From NCBI GenBank assembly GCA_964017155.1, contig OZ024860.1, forward strand, positions 49,959,583 through 50,023,582: 64,000 nt of DNA. Direction: 5' to 3'. The notes below the pieces were generated by a model. It ran no database searches. It saw only the letters and a program-made list of their open reading frames with translations, and was not told where the DNA came from. Position numbers and translations under genes: made by a program. Position 1 is the stretch's first letter; each line of letters starts with the position of its first letter. Shown here in pieces: positions 1 to 12,614 of this stretch. The stretch comes from Oasisia sp. SBJ-2009. Lineage: Eukaryota; Annelida; Polychaeta; Sabellida; Siboglinidae.

Positions 1-50
1 TTGTTCTCAATCACAGTACACTGTGTATGATATGTATATACCACTATTCG

Positions 51-2299
51 ATGAGTTGTCTCAATGTCTCAAGCAGCATTCCACCTATGCCTAGGCAAAT
101 AGAAGTATGGACAGTGTATCATTTAGCATTCGTACTGCTGAGCTTCAAACTACTACACTCAACGACAGAAGTTCCCTTCATTGTGTTGGCAATCTACTCT
201 CAGCGATCTGGAACTCTAAAACGTGTTAACGGCGACGCCACGAGGGCTGTATGCAGGCTGCGCAAAGATGTATCTGAAGCATTATATGCCATTCCAAGCG
301 ATACAAGACGTTCGTTCGCATACATATTTACTCTGTAGTGTAATACTCTATGTAGGATGTACACTGTGTGTAGCTAGCTTTACATTAATGATTATATGAT
401 GCGACCATTGCCTGTTAGTTGCTTTGTGGTTTCGTTTTCATATTGAACTGGCGACATGTCTGCTCTTTGGTTTCAGGTCTTCCTATTTGAGTCCGAAGTG
501 TGAGCAGCGACACAGACCCTCTGAGAATGCGACGCGCGAGTAGTGGTGAACCCCACGCATGTCTAGTATATAATTTCGTCGTTGTCTGGGTAGCTTGGAA
601 CAACCTTTGTTTTCTCGAATGGCTCTTCGCCATCAATGTTATGTCTAGCTTTTCGCGTTACCTGTTTGTTGGCATAGCGCTCAAGACATGGCCAAAGAGC
701 TGGCCTGTTGGCACTGATCACTGTAGCATATGCTATTGTTTCCAAGGCAATATACCAACATATGTATTCGATCTCCGTCACTACCTAGATACAAATTTGC
801 GTGCCGAGAAACGTGTGACTGCAATAAATATTGGTCTCAAAACATCGAATGATCTCTACACTTGTCTTAGAAGGAAGACATGTCAAATGCGTACCCTTGA
901 GTTACACTATTGCAAAGAATGAGGCACTTGTGTAGGTTGGTTTTGCATGGTGATTCGTAAGTATGCTGTTTCCAGTCGAGATGAATGCGTTGTGCTGGCT
1001 GTCATGACGGTCAAATAATCATCAACTCAATTGTATTGAGTGGGTGTATGTGTGCATGCGTGAATGTGTGTGGCATTCGCCGCGCGAATGGTGCTTATGC
1101 ATATCAATGTTAAGATACTTTCCGCGGTGCGATCTCGGCCTCTTACACAAGTTTCGTTTCATGTGCATTATTTTGCATCATATTTTGACATTACTTCTCT
1201 TGAAATACATCATATACCGCGAACAATAGCTCGATCAATCGTCTGAGTAAAACGTTTCGATTGTGAGAACTGCAACATCAAAACTAATGTCCACTAGCAC
1301 TAGCTGTGATACCTATATCGATGTCATGCTATCGTTGATTTAATTCTCCCAGTGATCGGCCTACATTATCATCTACCTCAACATGTTATATAAATAAAAT
1401 AACTTGATAAAAACTAGGCTTCACCCACTGTCGAATGACTTTTCCGCGTCGCCAGTCTTCACATCATCGGGCCTGGTCGGTCAGTAATGCTGCCAGAAGT
1501 CGTCGGCCATGTGTCGCTGTATCTTCACCGGGGAAGACACGTGAGAAAAAACAATAAAAGAGCGTTACAATGTGCACGGTGTCTAAGAAAATTGAAACCA
1601 GCAGGCTCAATTCTTACATATGCCCACATTCCTTCACCCCACTGGCGTCAAAGACGCAAATCCCAACGCGATGTGGTCGAGATTACATTAAAGAAACTGG
1701 CATCTGTCGCCAGCATCCGGCTGCGCGGCACAGTAATGGCGGCAAACCGGAAAACGCGCCACAACAATACTGTGTCGTCACGACAATACGGTAGACACGC
1801 CATTTACGTTCCTGGCGACGTCAGATTTCAAGATGGCGACGCCTTTGATCATTGCAAACTGGGGAGGGGGGGGGGGGCGCTTTCTTCCACTTTCTACTTC
1901 GTTCTTTCAATGTTTTATTTGCGCTACCCTATTTCTCAATAAGGTACACACATAGGACTACAGTTGTATTATGGTACAACGGCCTGTGCGACATTCGGGT
2001 ACTTTTTATGCACGATGCAAGTCAATGTGCGTGGCGTATAACACCGATTAGATTCAACAATGTCAGACTCTCTCCACTGATTTTAGACCAAATATATCAG
2101 GCCTGTTGCGTTCGCGCGTATTAAAACCACTACACTACCCTACCCGCGCCTCTCGTAATGAAGTTTCAAACGTAGGAGCAATTGAGGTTGGCTTGCATTC
2201 TACGCAAGTGCCTAATTCTTGTCGGAAATGGAACAGAATATTCATACTCTTGTTCTCAATCACAGTACACTGTGTATGATATGTATATACCACTATTCG
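51..2299. repeat. Satellite monomer 1
   Basis: Full unit of 2249 bp. Landmarks in order from the anchor: an open frame of about 130 codons (527-922), a TG-rich stretch (1040-1080), a TATA-like motif GTTATATAAATA (1385-1396), a GC-rich stretch (1440-1850), a run of 12 G (1866-1877) and an AT-rich end. The same order holds in every other monomer. Confidence 0.95.
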
Positions 2300-4549
2300 A
2301 TGAGTTGTCTCAATGTCTCAAGCAGCATTCCACCTATGCCTAGGCAAATAGAAGTATGGACAGTATATCATTTAGCATTCGTACTGCTGAGCTTCAAACT
2401 ACTACACTCAACGACAGAAGTTCCCTTCATTGTGTTGGCAATCTACTCTCAGCGATCTGGAACTCTAAAACGTGTTAACGGCGACGCCACGAGGGCTGTA
2501 TGCAGGCTGCGCAAAGATGTATCTGAAGCATTATATGCCATTCCAAGCGATACAAGACGTTCGTTCGCATAGATATTTACTCTGTAGTGTAATACTCTAT
2601 GTAGGATGTACACTGTGTGTAGCTAGCTCAACATTAATGATTATATGATGCGACCATTGCCTGTTAGTTGCTTTGTGGTTTCGTTTTCATATTGAACTGG
2701 CGACATGTCTGCTCTTTGGTTTCATGTCTTCCTATTTGAGTCCGAAGTGTGAGCAGCGACACAGACCCTCTGAGAATGCGACGCGCGAGTAATGGTGAAC
2801 CCCGCGCATGTCTAGTATATAATTTCGTCGTTGTCTGGGTAGCTTGGAACAACCTTTGTTTTCTCGTATGGCTCTTCGCCATCAATGTTATGTCTAGGTT
2901 TTCGCGTTACCTGTTTGTCGGCATAGCGCTCAAGACACGGCCAAAGAGCTGGCCTGTTGGCACTGATCACTGTAGCATATGCTATTGTTTCCAAGGCAAT
3001 ATACCAACATATGTATTCGATCTCCGTCACTACCTAGATACAAATCTGCGTGCCGAGAAACGTGTGACTGCAATAAATATTGGTCTCAAAACATCGAATG
3101 ATCTCTACACTTGTCTTAGAAGGAAGACATGTCAAATGCGTACCCTTGAGTTACACTATTGCAAAGACTGAGGCACTTGTGTAGGTTGGTTTTGCATGGT
3201 GATTCGTAAGTATGCTGTTTCCAGTCGAGATGAATGCGTTGTGCTGGCTGTCATAACGGTCAAAGAATCATCAACTCAATTGTATTGAGTGGGTGTATGT
3301 GTGCATGCGAGAATGTGTGTGTCATTCGCCGCGCGAATGGTGCTTATGCATATCAATGTTAAGATACTTTCCGCGGTGCGATCTCGGCCTCTTACACAAG
3401 TTTCGTTTCATGTGCATTATTTTGCATCATATTTTGACATTACTTCTCTTGAAATACATCATATAGCGTGAACAATAGCTCGATCAATCGTCTGAGTAAA
3501 ACGTTTCGATTGTGAGAACTGCAACATCAAAACTAATGTCCACTAGCACTAGCTGTGATACCTATATCGATGTCATGCTATCGTTGATTTAATTGTCCCA
3601 GTGATCGGCCTACATTATCATCTACCTCAACATGTTATATAAATAAAATAACTTGATAAAAACTAGGCTTCACCCACTGTCGAATTACTTTTCCGCGTCG
3701 CCAGTCTTCACATCATCGGGCCTGGTCGGTCAGTAATGCTGCCAGAAGTCGTCGGCCATGTGTCGCTGTATCTTCACCGGGGAAGACACCTGAGAAAAAA
3801 CAATAAAAGAGCGTTACAATGTGCACGGTGTCTAAGAAAATTTAAACCAGCAGGCTCAATTCTTACATATGCCCACATTCGTTCACCCTACTGGCGTCAA
3901 AGACGCAAATCCCACCGCGATGCGGTCGAGATTACACTAAAGAAACTGGCATCTGTCGCCAGCATCCGGCTGCGCGGCACAGTAATGGCGGCAAACCGGA
4001 AAACGCGCCACAACAATACTGTGTCGTCACGACAATACGTTAGACGCGCCATTTATGTTCCTGGCGACGTCAGATTTCAAGATGGCGACGCCTTTGATCA
4101 TGGCAAACTGGGGAGGGGGGGGGGGCGCTTTCTTCCACTTTCTACTTCGTTCTTTCAATGTTTTACTTGCGCTACCCTATTTCTCAATAAGGTACACACA
4201 TAAGACTACAGTTGTATTATGGTACAACGGCCTGTGCGACATTCGGGTACTTTTTATGCACGATGCAAGTCAATGTGCGTGGCGTATAACACCGATTAGA
4301 TTCAACAATTTCAGACTCTCTCCACTGATTTTTAGACCAAATATATCAGGCCTGTTGCGTTCGCGCGTATTAAAAACCACTACACTACCCCACCCGCGCC
4401 TCTCGTAATGAAGTTTCAAACGTAGGAGCAATTGAGGTTGGCTTGCATTCTACGCAAGTGCCTAATTCTTGTCGGAAATGGAACAGTATATTCATATTCT
4501 TGTTCTCAATCACAGTACACTGTGTATGATATGTATATACCACTATTCG
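2300..4549. repeat. Satellite monomer 2
   Basis: Full unit of 2250 bp, differing from monomer 1 by scattered single-base changes. G run of 11 at 4115-4125. One inserted A in the run after CGCGCGTATTAAAA (about 4376) shifts the downstream frame, as expected of non-coding DNA. Confidence 0.95.
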
Positions 4550-6766
4550 GTGAGTTGTCTCAATGTCTCAAGCAGCATTCCACCTATGCCTAGGCAAATA
4601 AAAGTATGGACAGTATATCATTTAACATTCGTACTGCTGAGCTTCAAACTACTACACTCAACGACAGAAGTTCCATTCATTGTGTTGGCAATCTACTCTC
4701 AGCGATCTGGAACTCTAAAAGGTGTTAACGGCGACGCCACGAGGGCTGTATGCAGGCTGCGCAAAGATGTATCTGAAGCATTATATGTTATTCCAAGCGA
4801 TACAAGACGTTCGTTCGCATACATATTTACTCTGTAGTGTAATACTCTATGTAGGATGTACACTGTGTGTAGCTAGCTCAACATCAATGATTATATGATG
4901 CGACCTTTGCCTGTTAGTTGTTTTGTGGTTTCGTTTTCATATTGAACTGGCGACATGTCTGCCCTTTGGTTTCAGGTCTTCCTATTTGAGTCCGAAGTGT
5001 GAGCAGCGACACAGACCCTCTGAGAATGCGACGCGCGAGTAGTGGTGAACCCCACGCATGTCTAGTATATAATTTCGTCGTTGTCTGGGTAGCTTGGAAC
5101 AACCTTTGTTTTCTCGTATGGCTCTTCGCCATCAATGTTATGTCTAGCTTTTCGCCTTACCTGTTTGTCGGCACAGCGCTCAAGACATGGCCAAAGAGCT
5201 GGCCTGTTGGCACTGATCACTGTAGCATATGCTATTGTTTCCAAGGCAATATACCAACATATGTATTCGATCTCCGTCACTACCTAGATACAAATCTGCG
5301 TGCCGAGAAACGTGTGACTGCAATAAATATTGGTCTCAAAACATCGAGTGATCTCTAAACTTGTCTTAGAAGAAAGACATGTCAAATGCGTACCCTTGAG
5401 TTACACTATTGCAAAGAATGAGGCACTTGTGTAGGTTGGTTTTGCATGGTGATTCGTAAGTATGCTGTTTCCAGTCGAGATGAATGCGTTGTGCTGGCTG
5501 TCATGACGGTCAAAGAATCATCAACTCAATTGTATTGAGTGGGTGTATGTGTGCATGCGAGAATGTGTGTGGCATTCGCCGCGCGAATGGTGCTTATGCA
5601 TATCAATGTTAAGATACTTTCCGCAGTGCGATCTCGGCCTCTTTCACACGTTTCGTTTCATGTGCATTATTTTGCATCATATTTTGACATTACTTCTCTT
5701 GAAATACATCATATAGCGTGAACAATAGCTCGATCAATCGTCTGAGTAAAACGTTTCGATTGTGAGAACTGCAACATCAAAACTAATGTCCACTCGCACT
5801 AGCTGTGATACCTATATCGATGTCATGCTATCGTTGATTTAATTCTCCCAGTGATCGGCCTACATTATCATCTACCTCAATATGTTATATAAATAAAATA
5901 ACTTGATAAAAACTAGGCTTCACCCACTGTCGAATGACTGTTCCGCGTCGCCAGTGTTCACATCATCGGGCCTGGTCGGTCAGTAATGCTGCCAGAAGTC
6001 GTCGGCCATGTGTCGCTGTATATTCACCGGGGGCAGACACCTGAGAAAAAACAATAAAAGAGCGTTACAATGTGCACGGTGTCTAAGAAAATTGAAACCA
6101 GCAGGCCCAATTCTTACATATGCCCACATTTCTTCACCCCACTGGCGTCAAAGGCGCAAATCCCACCGCGATGCGGTCGAGATTACACTAAAGAAACTGG
6201 CATCTGTCGCCAGCATCCGGCTACGCGGCACAGTAATGGCGGCAAACCGGAAGACGCGCCACAACAATACTGTGTCGTCACGACAATACGGTAGACGCGC
6301 CATTTATGTTCCTGGCGACGTCAGATTTCAAGATGGCGACGCCTTTGATCATGGCAAACTGGGGAGGGGGGGGGGGCGCTTTCTTCCACTTTCTACTTCG
6401 TTCTTTCAATGTTTTACTTGCGCTACCCTATTTCTCAATAAGGTACACACATAGGACTATAGTTGTATTATGGTACAACGGCCTGTGCGACATTCGGGTA
6501 CTTTTTATGCACGATACAAGTCAATGTGCGTGGCGTATAACACCGATTAGATTCAACAATGTCAGACTCTCTCCACTGATTTTAGACCAAATATATCAGG
6601 CCTGTTGCGTTCGCGCGTATTAAAACCACTACACTACCCCACCCGCGCCTCTCGTAATGAAGTTTCAAACGTAGGAGCAATTGAGGTTGGCTTGCATTCT
6701 ACGCAAGTGCCTAATTCTTGTCGGAAATGGAACAGAATATTCATATTCTTGTTCTCAATCACAGTA
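4550..6766. repeat. Satellite monomer 3, right end deleted
   Basis: Near-complete unit that stops about 30 bp before the next anchor is due. At 6766/6767 it is joined to a point about 0.5 kb further on in the unit. The 140-codon frame is cut by a TAA at 5356-5358, so this copy could not make the product. Confidence 0.93.
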
Positions 6767-6844
6767 GTAGTGGTGAACCCCACGCATGTCTAGTATATAA
6801 TTTCGTCGTTGTCTGGGTAGCTTGGAACAACCTTTGTTTTCTCG
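6767..6844. repeat. Satellite fragment at the block edge
   Basis: A 78-bp piece matching 540-617 of the first monomer (GTAGTGGTGAACCCC to TTTTCTCG), joined after an internal deletion of about 520 bp. The junction lies in the short shared motif AGTAG, so end-joining or slippage at microhomology is likely. The satellite match ends at 6844. Confidence 0.9.
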
Positions 6845-7740
6845 GAACGACGTAGAATAGTGGTTGTATTTACGTCGCGACGTCGGTCAACGTATATACA
6901 ACGTCTTTACAACGTCGGATTGTCGACGTCGTAATGACGTCGAAACTTGATGTCGTTACGACGTTGATATGACGTCGACAACCAAATCCGACGTCTTTAC
7001 AACGTCGGATCATCGACGTTGTTTGAACGTCGAAACACGACGTCTTTAATATGATGTATACAACCAAATCAGACATCTATATAACGTCGGGTTATCGACG
7101 TTATATAGACGTCGAAACCCGACGTTGTCACGTCGTTGATATGACGTCGACAACCAATTTCGACGTCTTTAATACGTCGGGTCATTGACGTTGTATAGAC
7201 GTCTAAATGCGACGTCGTCACGACGTTGATATAACGTTGACAACCAAACCCGCTGTCTTTACAACGTCGGGTTATCGACGTTGCATAGGCGTCGAAACAC
7301 GATGTTGTCACGACGTTGATATGACGTCGACAATCAAAACCGACGTCTTTACAATGTCGGGTCGTCGATGTTGTATAGACGTCAAAATGGGACGTCGGCG
7401 CGACGTTGAAATGACGTCGACACCAACTCCGAAGTCTTTATAACGTCGGGTTATCGACGTTGGATAGAAGCAGAAAGTTGACGTCGTCAAAACGTTGGTA
7501 TGACGTCGACAACCACATCGGACCTCTTGACAACGTTGGGTTATTGACGTTCGCATAACAACGTCTTGTCATCGACGTTGTATATACGTCGAAACGTGTT
7601 GAGTCTTCGAGGTTAAGACGATGTATAGACGGCGAAACGCCACGTTGTCACGACGTGCAACGAAATCGACGTTTTATACACGTCGAAACGCGATGTTGTC
7701 TGAACTTTGAAATCACGTCAACAAACAAACCTGATACGTG
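6845..7740. repeat. ACGTC-rich minisatellite, 90-bp period
   Basis: The motif ATGACGTCGACAACC recurs with variation at about 6968, 7050, 7141, 7231, 7321, 7411 and 7500, giving a period near 90 bp and about nine degenerate units. Each unit is built from ACGTC/GACGT words, so it is rich in CpG and in short self-complementary pieces. The last units (7560-7740) are the most decayed. Open frames here on both strands are a by-product of the period being a multiple of three. No spacers or arrayed direct repeats of CRISPR type. Confidence 0.9.
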
Positions 7741-7771
7741 CACACTTGTGACTGTTTTTTCCCCAATGCTA

Positions 7772-8052
7772 TGTATGTATATTATATTATATTATATTAT
7801 ATTATATTATATTATATTATATTATATTATATTATATTATATTATATTATATTATATTATATTATATTATATTATATTATATTATATTATATTATATTAC
7901 ATTACATTACATTACATTACATTACATTACATTACATTACATTACATTACATTACATTACATTACATTACATTATATTATATTATATTTATGTATGTATG
8001 TATGTATGTATGTATGTATGTATGTATGTATGTATGTATGTACGTACGTACG

Positions 8053-8112
<60 letters not shown>

Positions 8113-8250
8113 TGTATGTATGTATGTATGTATGTATGTACGTACGTACGTACGTACGTACGTACGTACGTACGTACGTACGTACGTACGTACGTACGTA
8201 CGCACGCACGCACGTATGTATGCATACATGCATGCATGCATGTATATAAA
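7772..8250. repeat. Compound penta- and tetranucleotide microsatellite
   Basis: The stretch begins as (ATTAT)n to about 7897, becomes (ATTAC)n to about 7970, and returns briefly to ATTAT. It then passes to (TATG)n, (TACG)n, (TGCG)n, (TATG)n, (TACG)n, (CGCA)n and (TGCA)n up to about 8245. Neighbouring tracts differ by one base per unit, so they look like successive point changes spread by slippage. The long Tyr/Ile- and Val/Arg-rich frames through it are artefacts. Confidence 0.97.
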
Positions 8251-8403
8251 TAATGTAAAATAATGCAAATAAATAAGTGTATTGGTAATAGTAACAAGTA
8301 AATAATAATTATTATTTTAGTAAAACAAATAATAATCTTCATTTCGAATTACACTAATATGCAATACGAAAGAAATGTGTCGTCAGTAGACGTTTGAAGC
8401 TGG

Positions 8404-9640
8404 TTAAATTGTGACAAGTCTTAATAACCGTTGGTAAATTGTTCCATTGGAACGCAACAGCGCCAGCGAACGAGCCATCTGCAGCTTTGGTATGGCTTCT
8501 AACATGTTATTGTTCGCAGAGCGCAATGTTCTTGTCGGTTGATTCGGGCACACGAGTTCACACAAATACACTGGTGCGTCGTTGTGCATGGCTTTGTAAG
8601 TGAGTACAAGTAGCTTGAAGTCAACTCTGCACACAATGGGCAGCCAGTGGAGTTCGCGTAACAAAGGTGTGGCACTGTCGCTACGCGGGCTACGCATAAT
8701 CAACCTGGCAGCCGTGTTATGTAATCGCTGTAGACAGGCGACGTTACATGTATACGTGCCATATAAGAGACCGTTATACTAATCAAGCTGTGATGTGATA
8801 ATGGCATAGACAACGCGTTCATTTGTCGGTCTGGGATGAAAACGGCTAATTTGATTAATGTAGCGCAGGTAGAAAGAGCAAGCACTGCTAGTTGGCGACA
8901 CATGCTTCTTCATGTCAAGTGTAGGTGCCTATCGATGCAAACACTGATACATAGAACACACCGCGAAACCGTAATTGTAACCATACCAACGCTGATCACA
9001 GACAGGCGTCATTATCCTTAGCGCGACCACTTTCTCAATTACTTAGGGTAATTGAGCGAGGGTACTCACAGGTCGGCAAATGCTCAGGGTGTCTACGTCC
9101 AGTGATGGTTACTTTAATAGTGGTCGGACAATTGCATGCTTCAACGATTTCGGGATCACTTCCTCGTCCAGAGAAGCATTTGTGATCCGTGTGATGGCAG
9201 GCACAATACCGGTGATGTTGTCATGCAGTTAGCTGATTTGCAGGAAGAGGATCCAACACGCATGTTTTGTTAGTAGCACCACACTTCGCTGTGGGAGGAT
9301 CTTATTTAGTAGTGTACGTGTTCCGATACACTACGGCAACTCCGCAACTCCGCAACTCCGCAACTCCGCAACTCCGCAACTCCGCAACCACGACCACAGG
9401 GACGAGCCACATCGTGGAATGTGTAGCCGGGAGGCAAACGTTCAGCCATGAATGTTCGTCTCCGGTTTGTTTTAGCCACGTCTCGGTGATTGCCAAACTA
9501 TCCCAATCGTGCTGTATGACCGGGCCCGAAGGCGCGAACATATCCATCGTTGTAACGGCGAACGAGATTGATTCAGTGAGCATAAACAAAGGACTTCTAA
9601 GTAGTTTCGATAAGGAAAACAAACTTCTCTTTTACGGGTA
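8404..9640 (-). pseudogene. Decayed L2-like LINE ORF2 fragment
   Basis: Three pieces of a LINE polyprotein lie in the right order on the minus strand. An endonuclease piece reads SLAITETWLKQTGDEHSWL (about 9490-9545). The start of the RT domain reads EEVIPKSLKHAIVRPLLK, a stop, then PSLDVDT and CRPVS (about 9050-9200). A C-terminal piece reads TPLLRELHWLPIVCRVDFK (about 8640-8700). These match the L2/CR1-related group of non-LTR elements, whose ORF2 carries an APE endonuclease and a reverse transcriptase. The catalytic RT palm is missing, and stops and frameshifts are present, so this is a dead copy with internal deletions. Confidence 0.75.
9337..9384. repeat. (CAACTCCG)6 octanucleotide repeat
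   Basis: Six perfect copies of an 8-base unit inside the endonuclease part of the dead LINE. They expand in the minus-strand frame as repeated AELRSCGV. Copy perfection suggests recent slippage. Confidence 0.95.
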
Positions 9641-9689
9641 CACGCGTGTAATGAGGCTCCTCTTGTCGTCACGGGTACACCTGTACTGA

Positions 9690-9850
9690 TGTGTGCGTGA
9701 GTGTGTGTGCGTGCGTGTGTCTGTGCGAGTGTATGTGCGTGTGTGCGTGTGTGCGTGTGTGCGTGTGTGCGTGTGTGCGTGTGCGCGCGCGCGCGTGTGT
9801 GTCTGTCTGTCTGTATGTGCGTGCGTGCGTGCGTGCGTGTGTGTGTATTC
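9690..9850. repeat. GT/GCGT-rich microsatellite
   Basis: Interrupted (TG)n and (TGCG)n with a GTCT stretch (about 9801-9814) and a short (GC)n core. It could adopt Z-DNA in principle. The Cys/Val-rich frames through it are artefacts of the repeat. Confidence 0.9.
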
Positions 9851-12563
9851 ATATTTATGATATATTTATATATACATACATATAATAAAATACACATATA
9901 TACCAGACATTGGGGCGGAATAACTAGGAATTACTCATGTATTTCTTTACTGAACTACATTTTTGAAAAGTACTTGCACTCATAAAACTTATGGACCATG
10001 CACTTGTACTAATATTCATTGTAGAGACTACTCATATTTTAGGAATACATCTGAATACTTTATCAATATGTACTGGGAAAACTATATTTATTAATAAAAT
10101 GAAACTCCTGAAATATTTAAACGTTACAAACATTTCATTATTTGTTATTTCAGAAAGGATACCACATTTAATATTAATACAGTACACTAATTTTAACGCA
10201 TTTCTATGATTAATGATAACCAAACTTGGTTAATAAAAAAAACAGTTATTCTGGATATAATAATTTGACTGTTTTGTGCATACGAGAATATGAGTTGTCA
10301 AGAAGATCAATTTGAATGCACAGGAAACTGTTCATCATAAAGGGTCCGTGAGCAAAGTGCAATACAAACAGATAAGCTGATGCGTAGCAGAAGCGCGCCC
10401 CAGCCAGAGAGAGGGGGCTACTGATGATGAAAGGCTATCAGGATCAGCCAGCAACTAGGGACAGCTGCAATGACATGGGTTATGCTAAATAGTAGATAAG
10501 GCAACCTGGGTACTCTTTATAATGGGGTAGGCCAGCACAGAACAAACAAGGAATTCAGCAGAAGCACATCCTATTTTCCCCTTGAAATGGGATAAGAAAC
10601 TAGGATGTGTGTATTATTTTATGCAGTCGTTTGTCATGTATTTGTTGACTACGGCCCGACTATACGACACACATTCCAATGTTTTATGTATTGATCGAAA
10701 CGACTACGACATCCTGTGTCAACATTGTTTATATGCACAAATCAAACACGCGCAGCAACCACAATCTACTCAATGAAACAATGCTAGAGCAACTAGCCGC
10801 GATTGCAAGGGCTTTCACACTTTCTTATTGAGGGACACCAATCAAATAAACAATGCACAGTAACTTTCGATTACTCTAGCCTTAAATAAAAAAAACTTTT
10901 TTTATGTACAGTTAATTATTACTTCCAGTTAATTTAATTGAAGCATAATATATCGATCTTGATCATTAACATAGGATATTTTATATTTTTGTACACAAAC
11001 ACACATATATTTAATTAGGCCGACCGATGGGTCGAGCTGGACGAGAGCCGAGATCGACGTGAGCCCTTCTCATTACACATGCTGTTTGACACTTCGACAA
11101 TGCCAGCGAGCCAAGGCGGCTGGTGCAATAAACAGGCCTACAGCATAATGGCTCCATGATCTTATCTCTGTGACACTAGGCTATAGAAATTGATAGTTGG
11201 TCAACTGACTCTAAATTAATTAGCTGAGATTCAGCTGTGTATTAGAAACATGGAGTGACAAAGGTTGTCAACACTGGATTTGCTGGCAGCTGTACACACT
11301 AGATGGGCAGTGCTTGCTTACACGACATGTGCAATGCCACTGTATCAATAACAAAAAACAATACCAGCATGCCTTGCGATTGACGTCACTCACTCGCGGT
11401 TCGCCATTAATGTCTTCATAAGCGAGTCAAGCCCGGTTAACAACAGTTGGCAAGCTAAGAACGCTCCATTAGAGAAATCGGACAACTATTTGGAAGTAAG
11501 TGTTATCATCTATTTGACAGTATATAGCGTTTACTAGTGCACATAGAATAGAAAAACATACACACGTTATTTGTGCTTGTGTAGTTTGCAATCTTTTAGC
11601 GATTTTCAACGGAACATTAAAACATTATCATATACGTTTCAACGGGATGCCGTTAGCGTTCCTTTAATCACTTAGCTTCAACCATATACCTTTCAATTCG
11701 AGAAACATTACCATACTTGTGGAATTGTTTTTAGACAAATCTCAAATTGCATCGTATTGGCAGTTTTCATTTAACCGATTAACTACAAATGGACATGAGA
11801 AAGAATGGCAGCGGCGTGAAATTGACGTTGTCGATGTCACCAATTATGTTCCATGGGTTAAATTTTACTGTAACGTGTTGACTAAAATAATATATCCCTG
11901 TATGGTTACCATCTATTCATATTTCCTAGGCATAGGATAGACCCATTTTAAATCCAGAAATCACACATTAATGCAATTAACAATTGCGTTGGCTGGTCAG
12001 CGAGTGGTTGCTTATGCGTATGTTTATGTATGTTTATGACTATAGTCTGTGTCACCAATATAACTAAATGATTTAGAGTATATATGTTCCAAATGAAGAT
12101 TAATGTGAACAATTACATTAGTCATCAAAACAAAAACATTATTCAAACACAGATCAACATGATATTATTTATTAATTTAATGTTTAGTTTGCGATAAAAG
12201 TTCAATATATGAATTATTCATCCAAATACGTTTTCATCGATACTTAAATAGAACTGTGTTCTTGCTCAAAGCACCACTGAACAGTGTAGCTAGAATGGTT
12301 CATAGCTTGAAACATTTACTGCTCCTATCTGAGTTGCACATGCACAGGGTGGTTTTATTACCCTTGATTGAGGTTGAAAGTCTACTTAGGGGATTTACGC
12401 CATGGGGGTGGGTGGCGTAGGGTAATTAAGCCCGGCGCACACGAGTAGGTCAGTCGCGCGGCGGCATCTCATGACGCCGTTTCTGCGGCCGATCTAGGCA
12501 TGCTATAATTATTTGCAAAAAAAAAACATTCACACCAAACCAAAGGAATGCATAGCCGCATAG

Positions 12564-12614
<51 letters not shown>

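Larger units (their letters stand above)
1..6844. repeat. Satellite block 1: 2.25-kb tandem monomers
   Basis: Three head-to-tail copies of a 2.25-kb unit, seen by the anchor ATGAGTTGTCTC at 51 and 2300 and its one-base variant GTGAGTTGTCTC at 4550. The window opens inside a previous unit. Block 1 monomers form their own subfamily: they read TTTGATCATGG or close variants before the G run, where block 2 reads TTTGATCTAGG, and CTCTCAGCGATCTGG where others read CTCTCTGCG or CTCTTAGCG. The block ends at 6844, where the sequence changes abruptly to ACGTC-rich DNA. No RNA gene or convincing protein gene is seen in the unit. Confidence 0.97.

Noticed and set aside
415..781. Antisense frames of 72-73 codons over the satellite (ending KPQSN and NDEIIY) repeated in most monomers
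   Set aside because: They overlap another open frame on the plus strand, have no recognisable domain and stay open only because copies are similar.
1487..1942. Satellite frame of about 150 codons rich in Arg (RHLRKNNKRALQCARC...)
   Set aside because: It runs through the variable G run, so its end changes in every copy. No start context or domain; indels are tolerated.
6845..7740. Possible CRISPR-like array
   Set aside because: Units are contiguous tandem repeats without unique spacers, and the genome is eukaryotic.
7655..8268. Long frames of repeated Tyr/Ile, Val/Arg or Thr/His up to 202 codons
   Set aside because: Pure translation of penta- and tetranucleotide microsatellites on both strands.
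9472..9985. Cys/Val- and His/Thr-rich frames over the GT microsatellite
   Set aside because: Microsatellite artefacts.
11719..11940. A 73-codon frame that could be an upstream exon of the spliced gene (preceded by TTGTTTTTAG)
   Set aside because: The acceptor is plausible, but there is no clear donor in phase with the 13134 exon and no recognised motif.
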